In this document: positions 7,533 through 16,914 of the stretch, one piece after another
Layout of the letters: the number at the start of each line of letters is the position of its first letter
Numbering within the stretch: the stretch's first letter is position 1
From: Geoalkalibacter sp.
GTDB lineage: Bacteria > Desulfobacterota > Desulfuromonadia > Desulfuromonadales > Geoalkalibacteraceae
Direction of reading: 5' to 3'
Assembly: GCF_030605225.1 (NCBI RefSeq)
Contig: NZ_JAUWAV010000045.1
Location: forward strand, 1-32,056
Length of the DNA stretch: 32,056 nucleotides
Made by a program: the position numbers and the translations under genes
The notes under the pieces: generated by a model
What the model saw: only the letters and a program-made list of their open reading frames with translations
Database searches by the model: none
What the model was told of the DNA's origin: nothing

Positions 7533-10500
7533 ATGAATCTCGCCGAACGTTTCAAGGATGCCTGCGGCTTCGGCCTGCTGGCGCAGATCAGGAACCAGCC
7601 CAGCCACGCCCTGGTGGAGGACGCCGTCAAGGCCCTGGCGCGCATGATGCACCGCGGCGCGGTGGCCGCCGACGGCAAGACCGGCGACGGCAGCGGCCTG
7701 CTTTGTTCCATGCCGGTGCGCTTCATGCGCCGCGTCGCCGAGGAGCAGGGCGTCTCCCTGCCCGAGCGGTTCGCCGTGGCCATGCTGTTTCTCACCGACG
7801 AAGAACGCCAGCTGGCGGTGTTTCGCGAGGAATGCGAAAAGAATGATTTGCAGGTGCTGCTGGTGCGCGAGGTGCCGGTGGACACCGAGGCCCTGGGCGA
7901 ATACGCCCTGCGCCTGATGCCCGCCATCCGCCAGGCCTTCGTGGTGCCGGCGGCGCTCATCGCCACGCGGCGCTTCGACGCGCTGCTTTACCTGACGCGC
8001 AAGCAGATCGAAAAACGCCTCGCCGACAGCCCGGAATTCTATATCGCCTCCTTTTCGCGGCGCACCCTGTCCTACAAGGGGCTGGTGATGCCCCGCTACA
8101 TCCGCACCCTCTATCCCGATCTGCAGCAACCCGATTTCGAATGCTCCTTCGTGCTGTTTCACCAGCGCTTTTCCACCAACACCCTGCCCAAGTGGCGCCT
8201 CGCCCAGCCCCTGCGCACCCTGGCGCACAACGGCGAGATCAACAGCCTCGAAGCCAACCGCTTCAACGTGCGCCACAAGTTCAACGACGCGCGCAGCCCG
8301 GTCTACTCCGATGCCGAGTTGGCGCAGCTCTTTCCGATTCTCGAGGAAGGCGGCAGCGACAGCGCGAGCCTCGACAACGTCTTTGAGTTTCTGCTGGCCA
8401 ACGGCATGGATTTCTTCAAGGCGGTGCGCTGCCTGATTCCGCCGCCGCGTCACAACGTGGCGCACATGCCGGCGCGGCTGCGCTCCTTCTACGAATACAT
8501 CTCGGCGGCTTATGAGCCCTGGGACGGACCGGCGGCGGTGAGCGTCACCGACGGCCGCTACATCGGCTGCATCCTCGACCGCAACGGCCTGCGACCGGCG
8601 AAATATGTGATCACCCGGGATGATCGCCTGCTCATCGCCAGCGAATACGGCGTGCTGGATCTCCCGCCGGAGCTGATCCGCGAACGCGGCCGCCTGCAAA
8701 GCGGGCAGATGATGGCCGTGGATCTGGAACAGGGGCAGATCTTCTCCACCCGCGACATCGACCGCTATCTCATGGAGTCCCAGCCCTACAGCGAGTGGCT
8801 GACCCAGCACACCTACTACCTGCAGGAATTCATCGAGCATCAGTTCGACGATCTCTCCGACTGCGAGGTGCCTGATCTGGCCCTGCGTCAGCGCGCCTTC
8901 AACCTGACCCACGAAACCCTCGACATCCTCATCCGCCCCATGCTCGAAGGGGGCAAGGAGCCCACCGGCTCCATGGGCGACGACACGCCCATGGCGGCTT
9001 TTTCCGGCGAGCGGCGCAACTTCAGCGATTTCTTCCGCCAGAAGTTCGCCCAGGTGACCAATCCGCCCATCGACCCCTACCGGGAGAAGGCGGTGATGTC
9101 GACCACCATCGGCTTCGGCGAGCTCGGCAATCCCCTCATCGAAACCGCCGAGCGCGCCAAGCGCCTGAAAAGCATCTCGCCGATTCTCTCGCGCGACATC
9201 TTCGACGCCCTGCTCTCCTTCGGCGATCCCAAGCGGCCGCGCTTCGACGAGGGCTATCGCCACCGCATCTTTCCCACCACCTTCCAGACCGACCTCAAGG
9301 CCAGCCTGGCGGCCCTGGGCGAAACCGTGGTCGCGGCGGTGCGCGACGAGGGCGTGCACATCATCGTCCTCGATGATCGCGGCGCCGATGCCGAGCACAA
9401 GGTCATGCCCATGGCCATGGCGGTGGGCTACGTCAACCAGAAACTGTTGCGCGAGAAACTGCGCAACCGCGTCAACCTGGTGGTGGCAAGCGGCGAGGTG
9501 GTCGATCCCCACGGCGCCTGCGTGCTGCTCGGGGTGGGCGCCCTGGCCATCTACCCCTGGCTGCTCTACGCTACGGGCTACGACCTGTGCCGGGAAAAGG
9601 GCCTTTCGCCCCGCGAGACCCGCCGCTCGCTGAAAAACATCTACGACGCCATGACCAAGGGCATTCTCAAGATCATGTCGAAGATGGGGATCAGCACCGT
9701 GTCGAGCTATCGCAACGCCGCGCTCTTCGACATCATCGGCCTGTCGCGCGAGGTGGTCGCCGACTGCTTTCCCCATGCCGCCCTGCACCTGCCGGGGCTC
9801 GACTACGCCGCCATCGAGGAGCGCATAGCCCTGGCCCATCGCCAGGTCTACCAGCGCAGTTGGATGACGCCCGTCTACCCCTTGCGCATCGGCAGCTTCT
9901 ACCAGGACAACGCCGCCGGCGAATATCATGATTTCAGCTCCCACAACGTGGTGGCCCTGCACAAATTCGCCGACAGCCTCCAGCGCGACGACTACCTGCG
10001 CTTTCGCGAGCGCATCGAGATGCGCGGCCTGCGCTTCGTGCGCGACTTCTTCACCTGGAACAGCCCGCGCGCGCCCATTCCCCTCGCCGAGGTGGAGCCC
10101 GTGGCGGCCATCACCCGGCGCTTCGACTCGGCGGCCATGTCCCTGGGTTCCATTTCGCCCGAATGCCACGAGGCGCTGGCCGAGGCCATGAACCAGCTGG
10201 GCGGGGCCTCCAACAGCGGCGAAGGCGGCGAGGACCCGGCGCGTTACGGCACCTCGCGCAACTCCAAGATCAAGCAGGTCGCCTCGGGGCGCTTCGGCGT
10301 GACTCCGGCCTACCTGCGCAGCGCCACGCAGATCCAGATCAAGGTCGCCCAGGGAGCCAAGCCCGGCGAAGGCGGTCAGCTGCCCGGCGACAAGGTGACG
10401 CCGCTCATCGCGACCCTGCGCTACACGGTGCCGGGGGTGACGCTGATCTCGCCGCCGCCCCATCACGACATCTACTCCATCGAGGATCTCGCCCAACTCA

Positions 10501-11954
10501 TCTTCGATCTCAAGCAGATCAATCCCCAGGCCGAAATCAGCGTCAAGCTGGTTTCCAGCGACGGAGTGGGCACCATCGCCGCGGGCGTGGCAAAATGCTA
10601 CGCCGACCGCATCATCATCTCCGGCTGCGAGGGCGGCACGGGCGCCGCTCCGCAGACCTCCATCAAGCACGCCGGCAATCCCTGGGAACTGGGGCTCGCC
10701 GAGGCGCACAACACGCTCAAGGCCAACAACCTGCGCGAGTTGGTGACCTTGCAGACCGACGGCGGGTTCAAGACCGGCGCCGATGTGGTCAAGGCGGCCC
10801 TGCTCGGCGCCGAATCCTATGGCTTCGGCACGGCGCTGCTGGTCATGCTCGGCTGCAAGATGCTGCGCGTCTGCCACCTCAACCGCTGCTCGGTGGGCGT
10901 GGCCACCCAGGACGCCAACCTGCGCGAGCATTTCGTCGGCACCGTGGACAAGGTGGTGGAATACCTGCGCAATGTCGCCGAGGACGTGCGCGAGATTTTG
11001 GCGCGGCTGGGCTATCGCAGCCTCGATGAGATCATCGGCCGCGCCGATCTGCTGCGTCTGGTGGAGGATCCGGCGGCGGCCCGCTTTGATTTCTCCGAGG
11101 TGCTGCGCCGCATCGACGGCGTCGACACCAAACAGCGGCGCAATGATCCCTTCGACGACAACGCCTTTGAGAAGGCGGTGCTGCAGGAGGTGCTGCCCGC
11201 CATCCGCGATCCGCGCGCCGAGGTGATCGTGGAGCGCGTCATCCGCAACACCAACCGCAGCTTCGGCGCCCTGATCAGCGGCGAGATCGCCCGTTACTAC
11301 GGCAACGAGGGTCTGCCGCGCGAGGCCATCACCCTCAACCTCACCGGCGTGGCGGGCCAGTCCCTCGGCGCCTTTCTCATCGACGGCGTCAACATCCAGC
11401 TCAACGGCGTGGCCAACGACTATGTCGGCAAGGGCATGCACGGCGGGCGCATCGTCATCATCCCGCGCGTTTATCAGGAAGGCGCCTCGGCCATCGGCAA
11501 CACCTGCCTGTACGGCGCCACCGGCGGCAAGCTGTTCGTCGCCGGCACCGCCGGGGAGCGTTTCGCGGTGCGCAATTCGGGAGCCCTGGCGGTGGTGGAG
11601 GGCACCGGCGATCACGCCTGCGAGTACATGACCGGCGGCACCGTGGTGATTCTCGGCGAGACGGGCATCAACTTCGGCGCGGGCATGACCGGCGGCGCGG
11701 CCTTTGTCTACGACCGCAAGAAAAACTTCATCGACAAGATCAACCGCGAGCTGGTCGAGGCGCGACGCATCGACATCGACGACGACAGCGACGGCAAGAT
11801 CTACCTGAAAAAGATCATCCAGAGCTTCCACAACCGCACCCGCAGCCCCAAGGCTGGGAGCATTCTCGAGGACTTCCGCGAGGAACTGGCCTATTTCTGG
11901 ATGGTCACGCCCAAGGACATGAAGGCGCCCCTCAACCCCAAGGAAGGCGATTAA
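7533..11954 (+). CDS. gltB: Glutamate synthase (NADPH-type), large subunit
   Basis: Makes glutamate from glutamine and 2-oxoglutarate; with GltD it forms the NADPH-dependent GOGAT complex of ammonia assimilation. The 1473-residue protein has the full domain order. First is a class II amidotransferase whose nucleophile is Cys11 in ACGFGLLAQ, after a ten-residue propeptide, with HQRFSTNT and HNGEINS motifs. A central domain follows, then the FMN synthase barrel with SNSGEGGEDPARYGT and GAKPGEGGQLPG. The 3Fe-4S cysteines lie in CKMLRVCHLNRC near residues 1108-1119. The C-terminal GXGXG beta-helix domain has repeated G-containing turns. The ATG at 7533 leaves the usual short propeptide. gltD follows after 13 bases. 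Confidence 0.97.
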   Translation: MNLAERFKDACGFGLLAQIRNQPSHALVEDAVKALARMMHRGAVAADGKTGDGSGLLCSMPVRFMRRVAEEQGVSLPERFAVAMLFLTDEERQLAVFREECEKNDLQVLLVREVPVDTEALGEYALRLMPAIRQAFVVPAALIATRRFDALLYLTRKQIEKRLADSPEFYIASFSRRTLSYKGLVMPRYIRTLYPDLQQPDFECSFVLFHQRFSTNTLPKWRLAQPLRTLAHNGEINSLEANRFNVRHKFNDARSPVYSDAELAQLFPILEEGGSDSASLDNVFEFLLANGMDFFKAVRCLIPPPRHNVAHMPARLRSFYEYISAAYEPWDGPAAVSVTDGRYIGCILDRNGLRPAKYVITRDDRLLIASEYGVLDLPPELIRERGRLQSGQMMAVDLEQGQIFSTRDIDRYLMESQPYSEWLTQHTYYLQEFIEHQFDDLSDCEVPDLALRQRAFNLTHETLDILIRPMLEGGKEPTGSMGDDTPMAAFSGERRNFSDFFRQKFAQVTNPPIDPYREKAVMSTTIGFGELGNPLIETAERAKRLKSISPILSRDIFDALLSFGDPKRPRFDEGYRHRIFPTTFQTDLKASLAALGETVVAAVRDEGVHIIVLDDRGADAEHKVMPMAMAVGYVNQKLLREKLRNRVNLVVASGEVVDPHGACVLLGVGALAIYPWLLYATGYDLCREKGLSPRETRRSLKNIYDAMTKGILKIMSKMGISTVSSYRNAALFDIIGLSREVVADCFPHAALHLPGLDYAAIEERIALAHRQVYQRSWMTPVYPLRIGSFYQDNAAGEYHDFSSHNVVALHKFADSLQRDDYLRFRERIEMRGLRFVRDFFTWNSPRAPIPLAEVEPVAAITRRFDSAAMSLGSISPECHEALAEAMNQLGGASNSGEGGEDPARYGTSRNSKIKQVASGRFGVTPAYLRSATQIQIKVAQGAKPGEGGQLPGDKVTPLIATLRYTVPGVTLISPPPHHDIYSIEDLAQLIFDLKQINPQAEISVKLVSSDGVGTIAAGVAKCYADRIIISGCEGGTGAAPQTSIKHAGNPWELGLAEAHNTLKANNLRELVTLQTDGGFKTGADVVKAALLGAESYGFGTALLVMLGCKMLRVCHLNRCSVGVATQDANLREHFVGTVDKVVEYLRNVAEDVREILARLGYRSLDEIIGRADLLRLVEDPAAARFDFSEVLRRIDGVDTKQRRNDPFDDNAFEKAVLQEVLPAIRDPRAEVIVERVIRNTNRSFGALISGEIARYYGNEGLPREAITLNLTGVAGQSLGAFLIDGVNIQLNGVANDYVGKGMHGGRIVIIPRVYQEGASAIGNTCLYGATGGKLFVAGTAGERFAVRNSGALAVVEGTGDHACEYMTGGTVVILGETGINFGAGMTGGAAFVYDRKKNFIDKINRELVEARRIDIDDDSDGKIYLKKIIQSFHNRTRSPKAGSILEDFREELAYFWMVTPKDMKAPLNPKEGD

Positions 11955-11967
11955 AGGACTAATTTTC

Positions 11968-13356
11968 ATGCAGAACTTCATTCATACCAACCGCCAGGAA
12001 CCCGCCAAGCATCCGGCGCCTGCGCGGGTGCTCAATTTCGACGAGATCTATCGCTTCTACAGCCTCTCCCAGGCGGCGAGCCAGGCCGAGCGCTGCATTC
12101 AGTGCGGCGATCCCTTCTGCACGGCCCTCGGCTGCCCCCTGGGCAACTGCATCCCGCAGTGGCTCGGCGCCATCGCCGAGCGCGATCTGAAGAAAGCCTT
12201 CCTCATCTCCAACGAAACCTCGCCCTTCCCCGAGGTGCTCGGGCGCATCTGCCCGCACACCCACGTGTGCGAAGGCGCCTGCACCCTCAACGACGGCTAC
12301 GGCGCGGTAAGCATCGGCGCCATCGAGGCGTCCATCAGCGATCTGGGATTCGCCGCCGGGCTGGAGCTGCCCTTTCCCGGCGTCACTCGCCCGCAAAAAG
12401 TCGCGGTGATCGGCTCGGGTCCGGCGGGCATGTCCTGCGCGCACTTTCTCTTGCGCGCCGGCATCGGCGTCGAGATGTTCGAGCGCTCCCTGGAACCCGG
12501 CGGCCTGCTGACCCTGGGCATTCCCAACTTCAAGCTAGACAAGAGCATCGTCGCGCGGCGCTTCGACATCCTGCACAAAGCCGGGCTCAAGCTACACCTC
12601 AACTGCGAGATCGGCCGCGACAAACCCTTTGCCGAACTGGTCGAGAAGTTCGACGCGGTCTTTCTCGGCGTCGGCGCCACGGCTGGTCGCCTGCCCAAAC
12701 TCGCCCACGAGCGCCACGGCAGCGTGTTTCTCGCCATGGAGTTTCTCGGCGAGATCCAGGGACGCCTGCTCGGCCGCAAGATGCACCGGCGCTTCGACGT
12801 GCGCGGCAAGCGCGTGGTCGTGCTGGGCGGCGGCGATACCGCCATGGACTGCGTACGCACGGCGATTCGCGAAGGCGCCGAATCGGTCACCTGCGTCTAC
12901 CGGCGCGACGAGGCCAACATGCCGGGCAGCCTCAAGGAGTACCACAACGCCGTCGAGGAGGGCGTCACCTTCTTCTTTCACCGCGCGCCGACCAAGATCA
13001 TCGTCGATAACGACGGCAAGCTCACCGGCGTCGAAGTGCTGCAGACCTGCCTCGCCGAACCCGGTCCCGACGGGCGCCGCCAGGTCAAGGAGGTGCCCTG
13101 CTCCGAGCACTGCATCCTCGCCGACGTGCTGATTCTGGCCCTGGGCTTCGATGTCGAGGAATTTCCCTTCCTGCAAAAAGCGGGCATCCACACCCGCCAT
13201 CGGCGCCTGGTGATCGACAAGGACAGCGGCCGCACCTCCCACCCCAAGGTTTTTGCCGGGGGCGACTGCCATCTTGGCGCCGATCTCGCCGTGACCGCCG
13301 CCGCCGAGGGGCGCCGCGCCGCCTTTGCCATCATGGAGCAGCTGCTCGGGCAATGA
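11968..13356 (+). CDS. gltD: Glutamate synthase, small subunit
   Basis: The 462-residue beta subunit takes electrons from NADPH through FAD and its iron-sulfur centres to the FMN of GltB. The N-terminal cysteine-rich region (ERCIQCGDPFCTALGCPLGNC, then CPHTHVCEGACT) holds the 4Fe-4S ligands. The FAD-binding VIGSGPAGMSCAHFL lies near residue 147 and the NADPH-binding VVLGGGDTAMDC near residue 287. The end has the usual FAGGDCHLGADLAVTAAAEG. It sits 13 bases after gltB and its stop overlaps the start of the radical SAM gene (ATGA), so three genes are probably translated from one mRNA. Confidence 0.95.
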   Translation: MQNFIHTNRQEPAKHPAPARVLNFDEIYRFYSLSQAASQAERCIQCGDPFCTALGCPLGNCIPQWLGAIAERDLKKAFLISNETSPFPEVLGRICPHTHVCEGACTLNDGYGAVSIGAIEASISDLGFAAGLELPFPGVTRPQKVAVIGSGPAGMSCAHFLLRAGIGVEMFERSLEPGGLLTLGIPNFKLDKSIVARRFDILHKAGLKLHLNCEIGRDKPFAELVEKFDAVFLGVGATAGRLPKLAHERHGSVFLAMEFLGEIQGRLLGRKMHRRFDVRGKRVVVLGGGDTAMDCVRTAIREGAESVTCVYRRDEANMPGSLKEYHNAVEEGVTFFFHRAPTKIIVDNDGKLTGVEVLQTCLAEPGPDGRRQVKEVPCSEHCILADVLILALGFDVEEFPFLQKAGIHTRHRRLVIDKDSGRTSHPKVFAGGDCHLGADLAVTAAAEGRRAAFAIMEQLLGQ

Positions 13357-14372
13357 GGGCGGGGCTGATCTGCACCCAGCCCTTCGATTGGTGCGAGGTG
13401 CATGGCGACGGCAGCGTCTTTCTGTGCTGTCCCGCCTGGCTCAAGGCGCCCGCGGGCAACCTGCTGCGGCAATCCCTGGACGAGATCTGGAACGGCCCCC
13501 TGGCGCGCGAGGTGCGCAAGGGAGTGCTCAACGGCAGCTTTCATCGCTGTGGACGCCGCTGCCCGCGCCTGGCCGCGGGCAGGCCGCCGGTCATGCTCCT
13601 CGACCGGGTCGAGGATTCGGAAATACGCGCGGCCCTGGGTGCCGGCCAGAGCGTTTTGCCTTATGGACCCAAAACCCTCAATCTCTGCTTGGACCACCGC
13701 TGCAATCTCGCCTGCCCCAGCTGCCGCAGCGAATTTCTCGCCCCGGGCGCCTCTTCAACCCACGTCGATCATCTGATCGAAAAAATCCTTGCCGATGTTG
13801 CGCCCCATGCGCAAACCCTGGTGATCGCCGGACACGGGGAGCCCTTCGCCTCCCCCGCCTATGGCGCCATCCTGCGCGGCTATTCTCCCGCGATCTGGCC
13901 GCGGCTTGGCGAAATCCGCCTGCATACCAACGGCCTGCTGTGGGATGAAGCGGCCTGGCAATCCATCGCCGCCGCTCATTCCCTGATCCGCGAGGCGGAA
14001 ATTTCCGTCGATGCCGCCTGCGCCGCGACCTATGCCTTAAATCGCGGCGGCGACTGGCAACGGTTGCTGGCGAATCTGCGTTTCATCGCCACCCTGCCCC
14101 TGCACGGCAAGCTCAGCTTTGTCGTGCAGCGCAACAATTTCCGCGAGATGCCCGCCTTCGTCGAACTGGCGCGCTCCCTGGGTTTTTCCGCCTATTTCAG
14201 TCAACTGGTCAACTGGGGGACGTTTTCGCGCGAGGAATATCGCCGGCGGGCGGTGCATATTGCCGAACATTCCGACCATGAGGAATTTCTTGCGATCCTG
14301 AGCCAGATTGCCGGGAGGCACCAGGTCGATCTCGGCAATCTGGCGCCGCTGCTTAACGCCGATCTCCCGTAA
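13353..14372 (+). CDS. Radical SAM protein with an N-terminal SPASM-like domain, coupled to gltD
   Basis: The 339-residue protein has a radical SAM core with the cluster motif C117-x3-C121-x2-C124 (CNLACPSC) and a GHGEP element after the next strand. Before the core, residues 1-75 look like a SPASM domain: C7, C14, a DGSVFLCC pair at 25-26, GNL and SLDEIWNG, then C66-x3-C70-P. SPASM domains usually follow the core and hold auxiliary 4Fe-4S clusters for peptide or protein modification; here the order is reversed. Its ATG overlaps the gltD stop (ATGA), indicating translational coupling. The substrate is unknown, and GltB, GltD or a small peptide encoded elsewhere are only possibilities. Confidence 0.8.
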   Translation: MRAGLICTQPFDWCEVHGDGSVFLCCPAWLKAPAGNLLRQSLDEIWNGPLAREVRKGVLNGSFHRCGRRCPRLAAGRPPVMLLDRVEDSEIRAALGAGQSVLPYGPKTLNLCLDHRCNLACPSCRSEFLAPGASSTHVDHLIEKILADVAPHAQTLVIAGHGEPFASPAYGAILRGYSPAIWPRLGEIRLHTNGLLWDEAAWQSIAAAHSLIREAEISVDAACAATYALNRGGDWQRLLANLRFIATLPLHGKLSFVVQRNNFREMPAFVELARSLGFSAYFSQLVNWGTFSREEYRRRAVHIAEHSDHEEFLAILSQIAGRHQVDLGNLAPLLNADLP

Positions 14373-14411
14373 GGGCGGATTGCATCCGTCCGGGCGCACA
14401 TCGGTGCGCCC
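14373..14411 (+). repeat. Two back-to-back hairpins (REP-like) after the radical SAM gene
   Basis: Directly after the stop codon, GGGCGGAT (14373-14380) pairs with ATCCGTCC (14384-14391) with one G-T pair and a 3-base loop. Then GGGCGCAC (14392-14399) pairs perfectly with GTGCGCCC (14404-14411) around a 4-base loop. Adjacent short GC-rich hairpins like these are typical of dispersed intergenic palindromes and may also end transcription. No second copy is present in this window. Confidence 0.5.
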
Positions 14412-14495
14412 CTACACCGGGGGCGGAACACCCCTTCAGGGCGCGGCATGACGCGCGCCTACACCCTCCGCGCGACCATCTGCTACACTTCGTTC

Positions 14496-15146
14496 ATGGA
14501 CCCGCGTCATTATCGCCGCACGCAAATCGCCAACATCCTCGCCCCCGGGATCGGCTTTGCCCTGAGCATTCCCGGCCTGGTGCTCCTGATGGTCGCCGCC
14601 GCGCGCCATGGGGAGGTCTGGCATGTGGTGAGTTGCGCCATTTATGGAGCGAGCCTGGTTATTTCTTATGCTTTGTTCACTTTATATCATGTGTTCAAAT
14701 TTCATGTTCGTTTCGGAAAAATCTTCAAAATCCTTGATCACTCCACCATCTACCTGCTCATCGCGGGCACCTATACGCCCTTCACACTGGTTTTTTTACG
14801 CGGCAACTGGGGCTGGACGCTGTTCGCGGCGGTCTGGGGACTGACCCTGGCGGGAGTGATCTTCAAGATCTTCTTTGTTCATCGCTTCAAAATCCTGGCG
14901 CCCCTCATCTATCTGGCCATGGGCTGGCTGATCATTCTCGCCATCGAGCCGGCCATGGCGCTGATTCCACCGCCGGCCATCCGCCTGCTGCTCGCGGGCG
15001 GCCTCGCCTACAGCCTGGGGCTGATCTTCTATGCCTGGAAAGGGCTGCCGTTCCACCATGCCATCTGGCATCTGTTTGTCTTCGCGGGCAGCTTTCTGCA
15101 CTATCTGGCGGTGCTCTGGCATGTGATTCCAAGGCAGGGCGTTTGA
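14496..15146 (+). CDS. Hemolysin III (HlyIII/YqfA) family membrane protein
   Basis: A 216-residue protein with seven hydrophobic segments. It has the family's conserved serine/histidine and aspartate/histidine sites: SYALFTLYHVFK after segment 2, KILDHSTIYLLIAGTYTP before segment 3, and HHAIWHLFVFAGSFLHYLAV near the end. These residues form a metal site in this superfamily, which also includes PAQR receptors. The hemolysin name is historical and a toxic role is not implied. The frame opens at 14448; the ATG at 14496 gives the normal length. No clear ribosome site is seen at either. Confidence 0.85.
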   Translation: MDPRHYRRTQIANILAPGIGFALSIPGLVLLMVAAARHGEVWHVVSCAIYGASLVISYALFTLYHVFKFHVRFGKIFKILDHSTIYLLIAGTYTPFTLVFLRGNWGWTLFAAVWGLTLAGVIFKIFFVHRFKILAPLIYLAMGWLIILAIEPAMALIPPPAIRLLLAGGLAYSLGLIFYAWKGLPFHHAIWHLFVFAGSFLHYLAVLWHVIPRQGV

Positions 15147-15170
15147 GGAGAGAAGAAAGGATTGGGGCAG

Positions 15171-15199
15171 GGGGAGGCCGATGAACCTCAGCCCTCCCC
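15171..15199. terminator. Possible terminator between hlyIII-like and pgaD genes
   Basis: GGGGAGG (15171-15177) and CCTCCCC (15193-15199) can form a 7-bp stem across the 3' end of the convergent pgaD. On the minus strand a pyrimidine-rich stretch follows. The call is weak because there is no clean T-run. Confidence 0.3.
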
Positions 15200-15628
15200 A
15201 GGCCGCGGCCGACCATGCTCGTCATGGCCCATGAGGATGCGGCGACTTTCCTGCCAGCGCCGCACCAGCGCCTCGTCGACGCCGAAAAAGGCGGCGAGTT
15301 GCGCCGGCGTCACGGGATCGGGCTGCCGGGTGCGCCGCTCGTTGTTGCGAAAACGCAGGAGGTTGTAGGCGGACCAGCCGATCAGAACCATCCCAATGAC
15401 CGCAACCACGACAACGTAAACAAAAGGCACGCGAAACAGGCTGCCGACCCCATCGAAGCGAAACATCGCCAGAAAGGCCAGATGGCCGCCCACCAGCCAG
15501 GCGCCCAGCGTCAGCAGCGGCCGCAGCAGCATGCCGAGCAGCACCCAGAACATGCCGGTCAGCACGCCTTGGCTGTAGCGCTGCAAGCGCGTGGCGCCCC
15601 TGGGGTTTTCGATGATGGGCGGCTTCAT
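15188..15628 (-). CDS. pgaD: PgaD-like poly-GlcNAc synthase accessory subunit
   Basis: A 146-residue inner-membrane protein with two hydrophobic segments, near residues 25-55 and 70-88, and a charged C-terminal tail. PgaD-type proteins bind PgaC and are needed for polymerisation; in E. coli the pair binds cyclic di-GMP. Sequence similarity in this family is low, so the call rests mainly on position (last gene of a pgaABCD operon), length and topology. The ATG at 15628 overlaps the pgaC stop (ATGA) and has AAGGAG upstream. Confidence 0.8.
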   Translation of the reverse strand: MKPPIIENPRGATRLQRYSQGVLTGMFWVLLGMLLRPLLTLGAWLVGGHLAFLAMFRFDGVGSLFRVPFVYVVVVAVIGMVLIGWSAYNLLRFRNNERRTRQPDPVTPAQLAAFFGVDEALVRRWQESRRILMGHDEHGRPRPGEG

Positions 15629-16914
15629 GGGGCGACTCCTTCCCCGCTCGGAGCGACGCCACGATCGGGACTGACCCAGGTGGCGCGGCGTCCGCGCGGC
15701 TTGAACAGGGCCTTGGGCAGCCCAACGATGGAAGTCAGCAGGTTGATCAGCCAGAAGGCCAGGGGATACCAGATCATCCAGTAGTAGCAGCGCCCCAGGC
15801 CCTTCTCGTAGCGTGAGTCGATGCGCAGGCTCACGGCGAATTGCAGCAGGCAGGTCAGACCGAGCACCACCCCTGGCCAGTGCGGCACCATGGAGGGCAG
15901 TTCCAGATATTCGGGCAGGGGCATGAAAAAGCTCAGGGTCCAGAGCACCGCCACCGCCAGCATGCTGTAGCTCCAGATCACGCTGGTGGCGAACTCGAGA
16001 ACCACCGGCCACATGCGCCGCTTTTTCCAGTCGAACAGGCCGACGAGATTGGCGAGCAGCACCTCGTAGCCGCCCTGCGCCCAGCGCAGCCGCTGCTTCC
16101 ACAGACCGCGCAGCGTCTCGGGCATGAGAATCCAGCACAGGGCGTTGGGCTCGAAGCGAATATCCCAGTAATTCAGCTGAAGTTTCCAACTGATGTCGAT
16201 ATCCTCCGTCACCTTGTCGAGGCTCCAGAAGCCCACCTTGTGCAGCGCCGCCTTGCGAAACCCCGACACCACTCCCGACACCGTGAAGATGCGTCCGTAA
16301 ATACGCTGGGCGCGCTTGATCATGCCGATGATCGCCGAGAACTCGCCGACCTGCACCTTGCCGAGCAAAGTCGAGCGGGTGCGGATGCGCGGGTTGCCGG
16401 TCACCGCGCCGACGCGCGCGCCGTTGACGAAGTGGCTCATGATCCAGGTGGTGGCGTGGGGATCGAGCAGGGCGTCGCCGTCGATGCAGATGAGAAACTC
16501 ATGGGGCGAGGAGAGCGCCGCCATGCGCAGCCCCATGGCCTTGCCCTGATTCTGGGTGAAATGCAGCACGCGCAGGCGCGGATGCTCCTCGGCCAGTTCG
16601 TCGAGGATCGCCCCCGTGTCGTCCTTGCTGCCGTCGTTCACGGCGATGATGTCGAAGTTGGGATAGGTCTGGGTGAGCAGCGCGGCGATGGTCTCGCGCA
16701 CGTTGTCGCCCTCGTTGTGGCAGGGCACCACCAGGGACACGCCGGGATACTCGCGCAGCTTGGGCTCGTTCTGGTAACCGCCCCGGTTGCGCTCGCGGCG
16801 CCAATAATAATAAATGGCGCCGATCATCCACAAATAGGCCATGAACAGCGGATAGAAGAACAAAAAGGCCAGCAGCGCGCCGCGAACATGTTCGAGATAC
16901 GTGAGCATCGTCAT
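15625..16914 (-). CDS. pgaC: Poly-beta-1,6-N-acetylglucosamine synthase (GT2)
   Basis: This processive family 2 glycosyltransferase of the inner membrane polymerises UDP-GlcNAc and passes the chain across the membrane. In the 429-residue protein an N-terminal membrane segment (LLAFLFFYPLFMAYLW) precedes the catalytic domain. That domain has VSLVVPCHNEGDN, IIAVNDGSKDD, CIDGDALLDP and the catalytic TEDID, then the chain-binding QRLRWAQGG. Two to three membrane segments follow. The start overlaps the pgaB stop by four bases (ATGA), so translation is coupled. All key aspartates and the QxxRW motif are present. Confidence 0.93.
   Translation of the reverse strand: MTMLTYLEHVRGALLAFLFFYPLFMAYLWMIGAIYYYWRRERNRGGYQNEPKLREYPGVSLVVPCHNEGDNVRETIAALLTQTYPNFDIIAVNDGSKDDTGAILDELAEEHPRLRVLHFTQNQGKAMGLRMAALSSPHEFLICIDGDALLDPHATTWIMSHFVNGARVGAVTGNPRIRTRSTLLGKVQVGEFSAIIGMIKRAQRIYGRIFTVSGVVSGFRKAALHKVGFWSLDKVTEDIDISWKLQLNYWDIRFEPNALCWILMPETLRGLWKQRLRWAQGGYEVLLANLVGLFDWKKRRMWPVVLEFATSVIWSYSMLAVAVLWTLSFFMPLPEYLELPSMVPHWPGVVLGLTCLLQFAVSLRIDSRYEKGLGRCYYWMIWYPLAFWLINLLTSIVGLPKALFKPRGRRATWVSPDRGVAPSGEGVAP

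Noticed and set aside
7449-11981. 1510-residue open frame on the minus strand, antisense to gltB
   Set aside because: The high GC third positions of gltB keep the opposite strand open. The translation is low-complexity, rich in Ala, Gly, His and Val with no domain, while gltB has every catalytic motif.
15629-16189. Upstream extension of the pgaD frame within pgaC
   Set aside because: This part is an out-of-frame reading of pgaC. The ATG at 15628 overlaps the pgaC stop and has AAGGAG, giving normal PgaD length.
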